From Thermococcus cleftensis (GTDB lineage Archaea; Methanobacteriota_B; Thermococci; Thermococcales; Thermococcaceae), in contig NC_018015.1 in NCBI RefSeq assembly GCF_000265525.1, positions 186,001-250,000 on the forward strand: a stretch of 64,000 bases of DNA, in the 5' to 3' direction. The translations under genes and the position numbers were made by a program. The notes beneath the pieces are model-generated. The model was not told the origin of the DNA. It did no database searches and saw nothing but the letters and a program-made list of their open reading frames with translations. This document shows, one piece after another, positions 1 through 8,961 of this stretch. Each line of letters starts with the position of its first letter. The first letter of the stretch is position 1.

Positions 1-756
1 CTCTACACGCCGGGACAGTGGGCGGCAGCTTACCGCGAGCGCTTCATGCGCCTCTTTGAGGAGCTCACCGGCGGAAGGGTTTACCACATCTACACAGTTC
101 CGGGCGGTGTCAGAAGGGACATACCGGGGGACAAGTGGCTCCGCCAGCTCAGAGACACCGTCGAGTACATCAAGGGCAAGCTGAAGGACTTCGACGAGAT
201 ACTCTTTGACAACTACATCACCTTCGAGAGGACTGAGGGCGTTGGGGTCATGGACAAGAAGTTCGCCCTCAAGCACGCCGTCACCGGCCCGAACCTCAGG
301 GCCGTTGGAGTCCCCTACGACGTCAGAAAGGACGACCCCTACTACCTCTACCCCGAGCTTGATTTTGAAGTGCCGGTTCTCAAGGAAGGTGACAGCCTTG
401 CCAGGGTTCTCGTAAGGAGGTACGAGCTGGAGCAGGACCTCTACATACTGGAGCAGCTCCTTGACATGGGGCCGCCGAGCGGGCCATACATGGTCAAGGA
501 TCCGAAGCTCAAGAACCTGCCGAGGTTCAAGGTTCCGGCCGGAGATGCCTTTGCCCACGTCGAGAGCACCAAGGGCGATTTTGGAGCATACGTTGTCAGC
601 GATGGAAGCCACAAGCCATACCGCGTCCACATTAGAGGGCCAAGCCAGAGCCACGGCGTTACCGTGCTTGAAGAACTGCTCAAAGGCGCGCGCCTTGCCG
701 ATGTGCCGGTCATATTGAAGACCCTCGACAACTGCCCGCCCGACATAGACAGGTGA
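1..756 (+). CDS. mbxL: MbxL-like catalytic subunit of membrane-bound sulfane reductase (5'-truncated)
   Basis: This is the C-terminal ~251 residues of a NuoD / group 4 [NiFe]-hydrogenase large-subunit homologue; the window begins inside the gene, frame starting at base 1. Family hallmarks are the GVGVMDKKFALKHAVTGPNLRAVG-type stretch (about residues 80-105) and the R-GPSQSHG block near the end. True hydrogenases keep a C-terminal CxxC nickel ligand pair; here the tail reads NCPPDIDR, with only one cysteine, which argues against H2 chemistry and for the Mbx/MBS complex that reduces sulfane sulfur with ferredoxin. The partner ferredoxin-type subunit follows immediately. The assignment to Mbx rather than another Nuo-like complex is inferred from this motif and the gene order. 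Confidence 0.85.
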   Translation, partial: LYTPGQWAAAYRERFMRLFEELTGGRVYHIYTVPGGVRRDIPGDKWLRQLRDTVEYIKGKLKDFDEILFDNYITFERTEGVGVMDKKFALKHAVTGPNLRAVGVPYDVRKDDPYYLYPELDFEVPVLKEGDSLARVLVRRYELEQDLYILEQLLDMGPPSGPYMVKDPKLKNLPRFKVPAGDAFAHVESTKGDFGAYVVSDGSHKPYRVHIRGPSQSHGVTVLEELLKGARLADVPVILKTLDNCPPDIDR

Positions 757-761
757 TGGCA

Positions 762-1448
762 ATGCCGGCGAGAGTAGTGGGTGAGGAAAAGGTCAAGATC
801 AAGAAGTCCTTCGTCAAGCCCTGGATGGGGGTTAAGTACCTCTTCAAGAGGCCCGTCACTATAAAGATACCCTTCGAGAAGATAGACGCCGCACCAAAGT
901 ACAGGGGCTTTCACACCCTGGACTGGAAGAAGTGCGTTGGCTGTAACTTCTGCGGCCAGATATGCCCGGCAAGGGCAATAGAGATGACCTGGCTCGAAGT
1001 GGACGGAAAGATGGAGAAGAGGCCACACCCGAAGGTGGACTACGGCCGCTGTACCTTCTGCCAGTTCTGTGTTGACGTCTGTCCCACAGGGGCGCTCGGA
1101 TTCAGTGAGAACTACATACTCACGACGGACGGAACGGAGGACGCGCTGGAACTCTTCGACTGGGTGCCCATTCACCCGGACAAGGTCAGGGAGCTCAACG
1201 AGAAGTTTGGGGACTACTACTTCCCGGTCGTCAAGATCGAGAGGCTCGAGGACGACACCTACCGCTACCACCTCCGCGATGGTGACGTGATTGAGTTCAA
1301 GATACTCGGCTACGGCATAAGACCTCCCAAGAAGCCGGCGGCAAAGCCTTCACAGAAGTCGGTAGAGAAGAAAGAGGCCTCCACATCGGCGAAGAAGGAA
1401 GAGAAACCCGCCGGAAAGGCTGAGGCTAAATCTGGGGAGAAGAAGTGA
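762..1448 (+). CDS. mbxN: MbxN-like 2[4Fe-4S] ferredoxin subunit (NuoI-like)
   Basis: A NuoI-type subunit of about 228 aa that would pass electrons from ferredoxin to MbxL on the cytoplasmic side of the complex. Two classic clusters are visible, C-x2-C-x2-C-x3-CP at about residues 53-64 (CVGCNFCGQICP) and at about 93-104 (CTFCQFCVDVCP). The last ~40 residues are a Lys/Glu/Ala-rich low-complexity tail, absent from bacterial NuoI. The start is set at ATG 762 because AGGTGAT (751-757) lies 4 nt before it; ATG 756 and GTG 753 are also in frame. The gene is translationally coupled to mbxL, whose stop lies within that ribosome binding site. Confidence 0.85.
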   Translation: MPARVVGEEKVKIKKSFVKPWMGVKYLFKRPVTIKIPFEKIDAAPKYRGFHTLDWKKCVGCNFCGQICPARAIEMTWLEVDGKMEKRPHPKVDYGRCTFCQFCVDVCPTGALGFSENYILTTDGTEDALELFDWVPIHPDKVRELNEKFGDYYFPVVKIERLEDDTYRYHLRDGDVIEFKILGYGIRPPKKPAAKPSQKSVEKKEASTSAKKEEKPAGKAEAKSGEKK

Positions 1449-1546
1449 TCTTCTTCTTTTCTTTTGATCCCTTAGGTTTTCAGAAGCCCCTATGCTGGCG
1501 TAACCTTTTAAAGTGTTAAAGTCCAACAACCCATCGGGGTGATTCC

Positions 1547-2140
1547 GTGACAGTGAACATTAAGAGCGAAAAGAACTACGGATTGATAGGTTCAGTCCTT
1601 GTGATAGTCGGTGGGTTTCTGGGCATAATACCCTACATCGGGATAATAATGAGCACGGTTTCCCTCATTGGGCAGATTCTCATACTCCTCTCCCTCAAGG
1701 GAATAGGTGAAAAGCTCGGGGACGACAGGCCCTTTAAGTACTACCTTTATTCAGTCGTCTCGGGTATAGCAGGCGCCATCATCGCGATAGTCTTCATGGC
1801 CATTGGAATCCTCTCAATCCCGGCCTTCATCGATGAGGCCGACTCAATTTCCACCGTTGGAATAGCCTTCCTGGGCATCGGCGTCCTTGTCCTGCTGGCC
1901 GCGGCGATAGTTGGCATCTACTATGCCATCAAGACCTGGCGCACGATGTACGGGCTGACCGGCGTCGAGGAGTTCGATAAGACCGCGACGTGGATGCTGT
2001 GGGGTGCGGTGACCCTCGTCCTCTTCGGTCTCGGACTGATACTCCTCCTGGTTGCGGCCGTCTACCAGATACTGGCCTTCTCCAACCTCCCAGAGGAGAT
2101 AGAGACTGGGGAGATGGCAACATCTGGCCAGATATTCTGA
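1547..2140 (+). CDS. DUF996 family membrane protein
   Basis: A 197-aa integral membrane protein with about four or five hydrophobic segments (roughly residues 11-50, 65-90, 100-125 and 147-172) and the DUF996-style central motif Y-x-I-K-T-W-R followed by TGVEEFDKTA. It begins with GTG after GGGGTGAT. Two paralogues lie at 35962-36507 and 36576-37103 on the other strand, so this family is expanded here. Function is unknown; the family is mostly archaeal. It stands alone between the mbx operon and the uracil permease. Confidence 0.75.
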   Translation: MTVNIKSEKNYGLIGSVLVIVGGFLGIIPYIGIIMSTVSLIGQILILLSLKGIGEKLGDDRPFKYYLYSVVSGIAGAIIAIVFMAIGILSIPAFIDEADSISTVGIAFLGIGVLVLLAAAIVGIYYAIKTWRTMYGLTGVEEFDKTATWMLWGAVTLVLFGLGLILLLVAAVYQILAFSNLPEEIETGEMATSGQIF

Positions 2141-2231
2141 CACTTTTCCATTTTTTGAATAAAGCTTTGAGATCTGAGTAATTATGGTGCCAAGTTCCCT
2201 CCCCATTCAAAGGGCAACTAAAAAAGAAGGA

Positions 2232-3533
2232 TCAAATGATCCGATCCAGAACCATCGCGGTCAAAGCTCCAACTGCCATTCCGGATTCAAGTATGCTGGC
2301 TATCAACCTTGGAAAGCTGGCGAGGAACTCCGCCGGGAGCTGTGGAGCGCCGAGGCCCGCTATAAGCGAAGCGGCCAGTATCAGCGTGTTCCTGTCGTTG
2401 AACTCGACCCTCTCCTTTATCAGCCTCAGGCCGGTGACGCTTATCATGCCGTAGAGGGCCAGCGTGAGTCCGCCCAGCACCGGTGCGGGCATTGAGGCGA
2501 GAATCCCGGCGAACTTTGGAACCAGTGAGAGGAGTATGAGTATAACCGCTCCCACCCGAACCACGTGCCTGCTGCCCACCTTGGTGAGCGCAACGACGCC
2601 TATGTTCTCGGAGTAGCTCGTCGTCCCGCAGGCACCCAGAAGGCCCGCTATCGAACAGGCCAGGCCTTCGCTGCCGATTCCGCGCGCTATGTGCCTCTCG
2701 GTTATCTCCGAACCTGTGACGGTGGCTATGGCGTGATAGTCGCCCACACTCTCGATTATACTCACCATGAAGGCGAAGAGGAGCAGGACTATCGCCGTGG
2801 TGTCGAATATCGGCTCGCCCCACGGGAAGGGCCTTGGGACGCTCACGATGGGAAGGCTCCTCACGAGCCTGAAGTCCGTGAGGCCGAGGGGAACGCTCAC
2901 GGTGTAGCCCACCACCGCCCCCACGACGACCGGCATCGCTTTCAGGCTACCCTTCGCCCGCAGGGCAACGAAGACCGTCGTGAGGAAAGTTATGACCGCG
3001 ACCAGGGTCGCCCTGGCGATGGTCCCCCCGGCGGGATCTGCGTAGAAGTTGAAGAAGTTCTTAACCGCGACGTCGGCCAGGCTAAAACCTATCAGGGTTA
3101 TCGTAACTCCCGTCACGAGTGGAGTGAAGAGTCTCCTGACCTTTCCGATTATCCCGAGCCACCCGATGGCGGCCTCTATCAAACCGCCGACGATCAGTGC
3201 GCCCTGGACCGCGGCCATTCCGAGGCTTGAGCCAATCGCTATGAGGCCTGGAATAAAGGCGAAGCTTGAGCCCTGCACTATCGGGTAGCGCGAGCCTATA
3301 CTCGTCTGAAGCAGCGTGGCGATGCCCATCGCCAGCAGAACAGCCTGTATCATGAGAGCAATCTCGGAGCCGCTCAGTCCAACGGCGCCCCCAACGACGA
3401 GGGGCACAGTGACGGTGGCTCCAAACATCGCGAGAACGTGCTGAAGGCCAAAAACCAAAGCCTTGGAAGGTTCGACCTTATCCTCGATTCCTATTTTCAT
3501 TACCGGCTTTTCCACCATTTCAAGGGTTTCCAT
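2232..3533 (-). CDS. Uracil/xanthine permease, NCS2 family (UraA-like)
   Basis: A 433-aa polytopic membrane protein of the nucleobase:cation symporter-2 family, predicted to import uracil or a related base with a coupling ion. Typical signs are the start of the transport domain (GLQHVLAMFGATVTVPL, about residues 29-45), the QTSIGSRYPIVQGSSFAFIP block (about 75-95) and the late S-E-N-I-G-V motif (residues near 308) that contacts substrate in UraA. Length matches the family. A TATA-like TTTTTAAAC lies about 30 bp upstream, giving a short leader, and no strong ribosome binding site is visible. Exact substrate cannot be read from sequence. Confidence 0.88.
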   Translation of the reverse strand: METLEMVEKPVMKIGIEDKVEPSKALVFGLQHVLAMFGATVTVPLVVGGAVGLSGSEIALMIQAVLLAMGIATLLQTSIGSRYPIVQGSSFAFIPGLIAIGSSLGMAAVQGALIVGGLIEAAIGWLGIIGKVRRLFTPLVTGVTITLIGFSLADVAVKNFFNFYADPAGGTIARATLVAVITFLTTVFVALRAKGSLKAMPVVVGAVVGYTVSVPLGLTDFRLVRSLPIVSVPRPFPWGEPIFDTTAIVLLLFAFMVSIIESVGDYHAIATVTGSEITERHIARGIGSEGLACSIAGLLGACGTTSYSENIGVVALTKVGSRHVVRVGAVILILLSLVPKFAGILASMPAPVLGGLTLALYGMISVTGLRLIKERVEFNDRNTLILAASLIAGLGAPQLPAEFLASFPRLIASILESGMAVGALTAMVLDRII

Positions 3534-3609
3534 TGAAGCCCGCTCAAGCTGTGTGGAATTTTGTTTAAAAAGTTTTCGAGGAATTGAAAAATAAACAGAT
3601 TTATGTCAA

Positions 3610-4953
3610 TCACCAGCCCTGAACCTTCGTCAGGATCTCGTCCGGCACTTTCCCTTCCTCGACGTCGCTTATGGCCCGCTCTAGCCTGTTCAGACCTTCC
3701 TCCAGTAGTTCCTCCTCTATCGTCAGGGGTGGCTGAATCCTGAGCACGTTGCCCTGCAAAAAGGCCAGGACGAGACCGAGCTCATATGCCCGCCAGACGA
3801 CCTTCCTTGCCTCCTCGTAGGCCCTCTCCCTGGTTTCCCTGTTCCTCACGAGGTCAACACCGAGCATCAGGCCCAACCCCCGGACGTCGCCGATTAACTC
3901 GTGCTCTTCCTTCATCTTTTCGAGTCTCCTCTTTGCGTACCTTCCGAGCCTTTCCGCCCTCCTCAGCAGGTCTTTCTCCTCTATCTCCTCGATAACGGCA
4001 AGGGCCGCCCTGCTCGTCACCGGGTTACCGCTCAGGGTGAATGTGTGTCCAAGTGATGGAAGGGAATCCATGACCTCAGAGCGACCTATTATCGCACTTA
4101 TCGGAAGCCCGCCTCCGAGGGGCTTGGCCAGGGTTATTATGTCGGGCTCGACACCGAAGTGCTCCATCGCGAACCACTTCCCCGTCCTTCCGAGCCCGCT
4201 CTGGACTTCATCAACCGCCAGGAGGATTCCATACTCATCGAGGATCCTCTTCACCCTCCTGAAGTAGCCCTCCGGCGGGACAACCATTCCAGCGTCGCCT
4301 TGAATTGGCTCGGCGAAGAGGGCGGCGGTTCCTTCGGCGTAGACCTCCCCTTCGAACTTTTCTTTTAGATAGCTTACGCACTCCATTTTGCAGGTCTTTG
4401 GCTCCTTCCCGAAGGGGCAGCGATAGCAGTTCGGATACGGAACGTAGTGAACGTCGCTCAGCTCTCCGACTATGGAGCGAACCTCGAAGTCAAGGCCGGT
4501 TATGCTCATCGCCCCGTAGGTCGCCCCGTAATAGCTCCTGAGGTAGCTGAGTATTGTCCTTCTCCTCGTGTATGCCCTCGCAAGCTTTATCGCGCCATCG
4601 TTGGCGTCGCTACCAGTCATGCCGAGACTGACCTTCGGACGCTCAATCGGAGCTATCTCGGCGAGCTTCTCCGCAAGGAGAAGCGGCTCAACCGGAAAGC
4701 CGTAGATGAACGTGAAGTGGATTAGCTCCTCGGCCTGCTCTTTTATCGCCTGGACAACGCGGGGATTGTTGTGCCCGACGTTCTGAACTGCGGCATCGCT
4801 CAGGAAGTCTATGTACTCCCTCCCTTCGATGTCCCAGACGCGGGCGTTCTCGGCCTTAACCCCAACTATCGGAGCGTAGGTAACGCGCGCCGACCTCGGA
4901 AAAATCCGTGAGTATCGCTCCAGAACCTCCTCCTTGCTCGTGGGATAGTCCAT
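3610..4953 (-). CDS. Class III PLP-dependent aminotransferase (4-aminobutyrate/ornithine type or amino-acid racemase)
   Basis: A 447-aa fold-type I PLP enzyme. The cofactor signature is clear: [16 protein letters not shown] with the Asp that binds the pyridine nitrogen, then [17 protein letters not shown] with the Schiff-base lysine. A Cys-containing insertion ([17 protein letters not shown], about residues 177-193) is shared by archaeal members annotated as 4-aminobutyrate aminotransferase. In Thermococcales, enzymes of this family have turned out to be omega-aminotransferases or broad amino-acid racemases, so the substrate is open. It is divergent from an Lrp-type regulator at 5071, which probably controls it. 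Confidence 0.85.
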   Translation of the reverse strand: MDYPTSKEEVLERYSRIFPRSARVTYAPIVGVKAENARVWDIEGREYIDFLSDAAVQNVGHNNPRVVQAIKEQAEELIHFTFIYGFPVEPLLLAEKLAEIAPIERPKVSLGMTGSDANDGAIKLARAYTRRRTILSYLRSYYGATYGAMSITGLDFEVRSIVGELSDVHYVPYPNCYRCPFGKEPKTCKMECVSYLKEKFEGEVYAEGTAALFAEPIQGDAGMVVPPEGYFRRVKRILDEYGILLAVDEVQSGLGRTGKWFAMEHFGVEPDIITLAKPLGGGLPISAIIGRSEVMDSLPSLGHTFTLSGNPVTSRAALAVIEEIEEKDLLRRAERLGRYAKRRLEKMKEEHELIGDVRGLGLMLGVDLVRNRETRERAYEEARKVVWRAYELGLVLAFLQGNVLRIQPPLTIEEELLEEGLNRLERAISDVEEGKVPDEILTKVQGW

Positions 4954-4990
4954 GCTCTCACCGTACTGCTATACGCGCTTGGAATTAATA

Positions 4991-5020
4991 GCAATTTCGC
5001 CCAAATTTTGCTAATTTCGC
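4991..5020. promoter_or_regulatory. Candidate Lrp-type operator in divergent promoter
   Basis: The 117-bp gap between the aminotransferase and the Lrp-type regulator contains GCAATTTCGC at 4991-5000 and CTAATTTCGC at 5011-5020, exactly 20 bp apart, with AAATTTTG between. The first box and the centre also form an imperfect inverted repeat (GCAATTT...AAATTTTGC). Two-turn spacing and A/T-rich centres suit Lrp/AsnC dimers. A TATA-like GATTAAAAG follows for the rightward gene. Function is inferred from position and repeat only. Confidence 0.45.
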
Positions 5021-5070
5021 AGAAAGGATTAAAAGAGTAGCAAGATAATGACAAAAATCGGGGTGAAAAA

Positions 5071-5532
5071 ATGCGTATTAATGAACACCTTGACGAACTC
5101 GACAGGATGATACTGCATGTCCTTCAGGAGGACGGAAGGGCCAGCTACTCCGAGATAGCGAGACGGCTGAAGGTGCCGGAATCGACCGTCAGATTAAGGG
5201 TGAAGAAGCTCGTCGAGAGGGGCGTCATAAGGAAGTTCTCGGCCCTTATAAATCCCTTCAAGGCGGGCTACTCCATCGTTGCTTTCATAGCGGTCGATGT
5301 CGAGCCGAGCAGGGTCAAGAAGGCCGCGGAGGAGCTGAGCAAGCTGCCGGAGGTGGACGTTCTGGGGATAGCCACTGGAGCCCATGACATACTCATGCAG
5401 GTGACCGTCAAGGACCTCCAGGAGCTTGAGAACTTCCTCATCGAGAAGCTCGGAAGAATAGAGGGGATAAGAAGCACGGAAACGTCAATCCTCACGAGCG
5501 TCAGGAAGTGGGGCTACGCGAGGGTGTTTTAG
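5071..5532 (+). CDS. Lrp/AsnC family transcriptional regulator
   Basis: A 153-aa protein with the full Lrp layout: N-terminal helix-turn-helix (LDELDRMILHVLQEDGRASY, then IARRLKVPESTVRLRVKKLVERGVI) and a C-terminal RAM ligand-binding domain (about residues 75-145, including the GAHDILMQV turn). It begins at ATG 5071 after GGGGTG. Lrp-type proteins sense amino acids and often control the gene beside them; the divergent aminotransferase is the obvious target, with repeats in the shared promoter. Its end overlaps the convergent M24 gene by 4 bp. Confidence 0.9.
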   Translation: MRINEHLDELDRMILHVLQEDGRASYSEIARRLKVPESTVRLRVKKLVERGVIRKFSALINPFKAGYSIVAFIAVDVEPSRVKKAAEELSKLPEVDVLGIATGAHDILMQVTVKDLQELENFLIEKLGRIEGIRSTETSILTSVRKWGYARVF

Positions 5533-6605
5533 GTCACCCTCTCCAGCCCGTTTTTCTTGACGATGTAGGTATCCTCGTGCTTTATGGCACCCTCGGGGAG
5601 CATCAGCGGGGAGTGTATTATGCTCAGCACCATGTTCTCCTGAACCTTCGCGGCCCTTTGAGGGACGACTATGGTGGCTATAGGCGGTTCCTCGATGAGC
5701 AGGCCAACGCCATGGGTGTAGCCAGCTATGTACGCATCTCCAAAGCCTTTATCCCTAAAAAAGCTCGCGAGCTTCTTCTCAACGGCGTTGATCGGCACTC
5801 CCACCTCTGTCTCATTCAGCGCAAGCCTGTAAGCCTCCTCCTTAACCTCGATGGCCTCCCTGACCCTTTCGCCCGGCTCTCCTACAACGAAAGTCCTGGC
5901 CATGTTTGCGTAGTAGTGGTTCCAGTCGGCCCCTATAACGACGGTAACAATGCCATTTTTGGGGACCCTAAGGTCGCGGAAGGGCTCGGCGTGTGCCCTC
6001 GGGGTTGTGGAGACATAGACCTTCGGGTCTTCACTGCCGCTTAGCATGAGCTCCCTAACCACTTCGGCCGCTATCTCAAGCTCGCTGAAACCGGGCCTTA
6101 TCACTTCCTCCGCCACCTTCATACCCTTCCTTGCCATCTTCCCGGCCTTTCTGATGTTCTCCAGCTCCCACTCGTCCTTTATCATTCTCAGCCCCATCGT
6201 GAGGTCTAGTATGTCCACTATCTCCACAGTCGGGTTGAGGCGCTCGAATATCTTGAGGAATATCAGGTAAGCGTCGCGCTCGATGCCGAACTCCAGGCCC
6301 ACGCGTTCCATACCGTTCCTGTGGATCCAACTCACGACGCCAGCCATAAGGTCCTCTACCTTCTGGAACTCCACGACGTTTTCAATCCAGCTTTTCTCCC
6401 TGAAAAGTTCCGCTTCACCTTTGACGACGTAAACCACCGGCTCACCCTCGGCTGGAATAAAAAGACTCGGACGGAGCCACTTTGTGCCCGTAAAATAGAT
6501 AAAGCTGGAGAGGGTCCTTATAACCGCCCCGTCGATGTCGTTCTCCCGTAACAGTTCCTGAAAGCGCTCCACTCTTCTCCTGAAGATTTCTTCGCCCCCT
6601 CTCAT
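5529..6605 (-). CDS. M24-fold (prolidase/creatinase-like) protein lacking most metal ligands
   Basis: A 358-aa protein with an N-terminal creatinase/prolidase domain and a C-terminal pita-bread fold (from about residue 145). Aligned by eye with prolidase, the dimetal ligands are mostly gone: the first Asp is Val223 (VVIGADWNHY), the second Asp is Asn234, and the first Glu is Ile330 (MVLSIIHSP). The His (His298, THGVGLLIEE) and last Glu (Glu344, KHEDTY) remain. So it is probably not a metallopeptidase; creatinase is a precedent for metal-free catalysis on this fold. It lies 9 nt after the DUF438 gene, with GAGGTGGG before the ATG, so the two are probably cotranscribed. Confidence 0.82.
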   Translation of the reverse strand: MRGGEEIFRRRVERFQELLRENDIDGAVIRTLSSFIYFTGTKWLRPSLFIPAEGEPVVYVVKGEAELFREKSWIENVVEFQKVEDLMAGVVSWIHRNGMERVGLEFGIERDAYLIFLKIFERLNPTVEIVDILDLTMGLRMIKDEWELENIRKAGKMARKGMKVAEEVIRPGFSELEIAAEVVRELMLSGSEDPKVYVSTTPRAHAEPFRDLRVPKNGIVTVVIGADWNHYYANMARTFVVGEPGERVREAIEVKEEAYRLALNETEVGVPINAVEKKLASFFRDKGFGDAYIAGYTHGVGLLIEEPPIATIVVPQRAAKVQENMVLSIIHSPLMLPEGAIKHEDTYIVKKNGLERVT

Positions 6606-6614
6606 CGTCCCACC

Positions 6615-7955
6615 TCAGTCCTTCCAGTCGAGCAGTCTCTTCTCGCCCTCGATCTTTTTATAGGGTGCGATGTCCATCGTCATCTCCAGCGTCCCCAGGT
6701 AGTTTCCGTTCTTGTCGAAGAGGGGCACGTACTTTATGTAAACGTACTTGGGGCCAAGCCTGAGCCAGAAGGTCGCCTCCTTCTTCCGCCCCTCCTTGAA
6801 GGCCTTGAGGATTTTGTTCACGATGTGGACGCTCTTCGGCGGGTGGCAGAGCTGAACGGGCCTTCCGAGGACTGAAGATGTTCTCGCGAATATTCTCTCA
6901 CCGGGCGAAAAGAACCTCACCCTGTCGTCCCTGTCTATGAAGGTAACATCAACGGGCAGGGCCTCCAATATCGCCTTCAACTCCTCGACGCTGACGTAGC
7001 CGGTTCCGAGGTCTATGTCCCCCTCGCGCCTCAGCTCTGTCCTGTCGAACTCCAGTGGCTGGCCCCTCAGTGCTTCCTGAACCTCCCTCGGAAGGGTGAG
7101 GAGTTCCTCGGCGCTCAGCTCGGGATCAATTTCCCAGGGGTGGAGGGGCTTAACCTCGTCCCCCGGATCCCATGCAGGAGGGTTTACCTTGTAAAACCCT
7201 ATCTCATCGTCTTGCATTCGTATCGCCTTCCACTCGCCGTCGCTCAGCAGAGCCTTCAGCGTGGGGTAATAGATGTTATTCTCCCTGAAGACCATGTCAC
7301 TCAGCGCAAATGAAGCCTCACCGGCCTTGTTCTTCAGCCTCTCGACGAACTCCTCCCAGGGCATCTCGTTTCTCTTTCTCAGGAGCTCGGCAAGGTACTT
7401 TATCATGAACCTTATCTCGTCGTGCTTCGTCCAGAGGACGGTGGCTATAGCGGTGAGACCGCGGCGCTCGATGTAGGGGAAGGTGAGCATCTCGTCGCGG
7501 TTGTAGTGGGTGAAGCCGACCTTTCTGAGGTTACCAACTATCTCCTCCAGAACGCCGAGGATTTCCTGTCGCATGCGTTCGTCCTTCGTCGTCGCGAGGG
7601 TTCTGGCGTAGAGGTTGAGCATCTCCGCGTCCTTCATTATCTCCCTGTTCTCGTCGTACCTTATCTTGAGCGGATGTCCGTCGGGCAGGCCCTTCTCCTC
7701 GAGCTCATCTGTCCCGGCGACGGCCTCCCTCACGAGCTCCACGTGCAGGTCGCACATCTTCGCTATGTCCTTGGCAGAAACGCCCTCCCTCACGAGCTCC
7801 TGCTCTATGATAGGAATCTCTAGGGGTGAGATCGAACTCAGTACCTCCCGGAACTCCTTCTTCAGGCTCTCAACACTCTCCCCCTCATGTATCCTCAGGA
7901 GAAGTGACTTGAGTGCCTCCTTTTTCTGCTCACGGGTCTTCAACAGCTCGCTCAT
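6615..7955 (-). CDS. DUF438 / hemerythrin-like / PAS-domain protein
   Basis: A 446-aa cytoplasmic protein. Residues ~15-85 match the DUF438 helical region; ~100-260 form a hemerythrin-like bundle with repeated His/Glu helices (FTHYNRDEMLTFPYIERRG, WTKHDEIRFMIKYL); ~335-440 form a PAS domain (VDVTFIDRDDRVRFFSPGER, then the LCHPPKSVHIVNKIL loop typical of this group). Such proteins are thought to sense redox state, O2/NO or heme, but no output domain is present. ATG 7955 is chosen over upstream in-frame ATGs because GGTGAT precedes it by 5 nt. It heads an operon with the M24-like gene, and its promoter carries two AAACGTTT boxes. Confidence 0.82.
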   Translation of the reverse strand: MSELLKTREQKKEALKSLLLRIHEGESVESLKKEFREVLSSISPLEIPIIEQELVREGVSAKDIAKMCDLHVELVREAVAGTDELEEKGLPDGHPLKIRYDENREIMKDAEMLNLYARTLATTKDERMRQEILGVLEEIVGNLRKVGFTHYNRDEMLTFPYIERRGLTAIATVLWTKHDEIRFMIKYLAELLRKRNEMPWEEFVERLKNKAGEASFALSDMVFRENNIYYPTLKALLSDGEWKAIRMQDDEIGFYKVNPPAWDPGDEVKPLHPWEIDPELSAEELLTLPREVQEALRGQPLEFDRTELRREGDIDLGTGYVSVEELKAILEALPVDVTFIDRDDRVRFFSPGERIFARTSSVLGRPVQLCHPPKSVHIVNKILKAFKEGRKKEATFWLRLGPKYVYIKYVPLFDKNGNYLGTLEMTMDIAPYKKIEGEKRLLDWKD

Positions 7956-7987
7956 TTTTATCACCTTCACAGTCACATTAAATTGGA

Positions 7988-8034
7988 CATTTTTAAACGT
8001 TTCTGGGCACGATTGGGTATGATAGAAAACGTTT
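7988..8034 (-). promoter_or_regulatory. Promoter of the DUF438 operon with two AAACGTTT palindromes
   Basis: On the minus strand a TATA-like TTTAAAAATG (7988-7997) lies about 33 bp before ATG 7955. The 8-bp palindrome AAACGTTT occurs at 7995-8002, touching that TATA box, and again at 8027-8034, exactly 32 bp farther upstream. The arrangement suggests a regulator binding on one face of the helix; the regulator is unknown. Confidence 0.45.
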
Positions 8035-8147
8035 AGTTCATTGGTTGTCCACCGCATGGGGAGCTTTTTCGGCTTCTCTAACCCCTCTCGGCCCAACTAA
8101 GGGAAGGTTTAATACCTTTCAATGCCTATTTTAGCCCGGTGATTGGC

Positions 8148-8960
8148 GTGAAAAGGGCACTCGTAACTTTAACCCCTCCAGAGAGCAAGAGACTTATCGC
8201 AAAGGCGGTCGTAGCTATGCCGGAAGTTCAGCGTGCCCTAAAGCACGGTTTCGTTTACATAGCGACCGGCACCACCGCTGCTTACATAGCGGAGGAGATA
8301 CTCGGTGAAAAAATCGAAAAGGAGAAGTGGACCGTTGGAGTGATAAGCAGGGGCAGAACCTGCGTTACGCCCAGGAAAACCTGGCCCAAGCACCTCGTCC
8401 TCTACAAGGGTGAACCCTTCGACGACCCTCTCGAAGCGCTCAAGCAGATGGGTCCGAAGGACGTCTTCATCAAAGGCGCCAACGCGATAGATATTAACTG
8501 GAACGTTGCCGTTTTTGCCGCCGCCCCCGACGGAGGGACGATAGGCAAGACCTTCGGCTGGACGATAACGAAAGGTGTCTTCACGATAACGCCGGTAAGC
8601 CTTGAGAAGTTCGTGCCAACACCCGTCGAGGAGAGTGCCAAGCTGACCGGAATCTACTCCTTCGACTGGGGGACCGGGCTTTATTCCGCTCTCGTGCCGA
8701 TACCCCACTCCCACCCGGTAACGGAGGTTGAAGCATACAGGATACTCGCCGGAGTTGAGGCAATTCCGATAGCGGCAGGAGGAACCGGTGGGGCCGAGGG
8801 GAGTGTCACCCTCGTGCTTCAAGGCGAGGACGAGGCAATGGAGAGGGCAAAAGAGATAACGAAGGCCGTTAAGGGAGAGCCATACCTCAAGCCCTACACC
8901 GAGGACTGCTCGGTCTGCCCGTTCGCGAAGATATGCGGACTTGGAAGCGGGGTGTTCTGA
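8148..8960 (+). CDS. Conserved archaeal protein with C-terminal cysteine cluster
   Basis: A 270-aa soluble protein I do not recognise as a characterised enzyme. It has a Gly-rich N-terminal region (YIATGTTAAYIAEEILG), a central KGANAID motif, a VPIPHSHPVTEVEAYRIL stretch and an AAGGTGGAEGSVTL loop, suggesting a nucleotide- or phosphate-binding alpha/beta fold. Near the C-terminus C-x2-C-x5-C (DCSVCPFAKIC) could bind zinc or an Fe-S cluster. Start GTG 8148 is preferred over GTG 8139 because CGGTGAT ends 4 nt before it. The next gene begins 1 nt after the stop, so the two are probably cotranscribed. Confidence 0.75.
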   Translation: MKRALVTLTPPESKRLIAKAVVAMPEVQRALKHGFVYIATGTTAAYIAEEILGEKIEKEKWTVGVISRGRTCVTPRKTWPKHLVLYKGEPFDDPLEALKQMGPKDVFIKGANAIDINWNVAVFAAAPDGGTIGKTFGWTITKGVFTITPVSLEKFVPTPVEESAKLTGIYSFDWGTGLYSALVPIPHSHPVTEVEAYRILAGVEAIPIAAGGTGGAEGSVTLVLQGEDEAMERAKEITKAVKGEPYLKPYTEDCSVCPFAKICGLGSGVF

Positions 8961-8961
8961 T

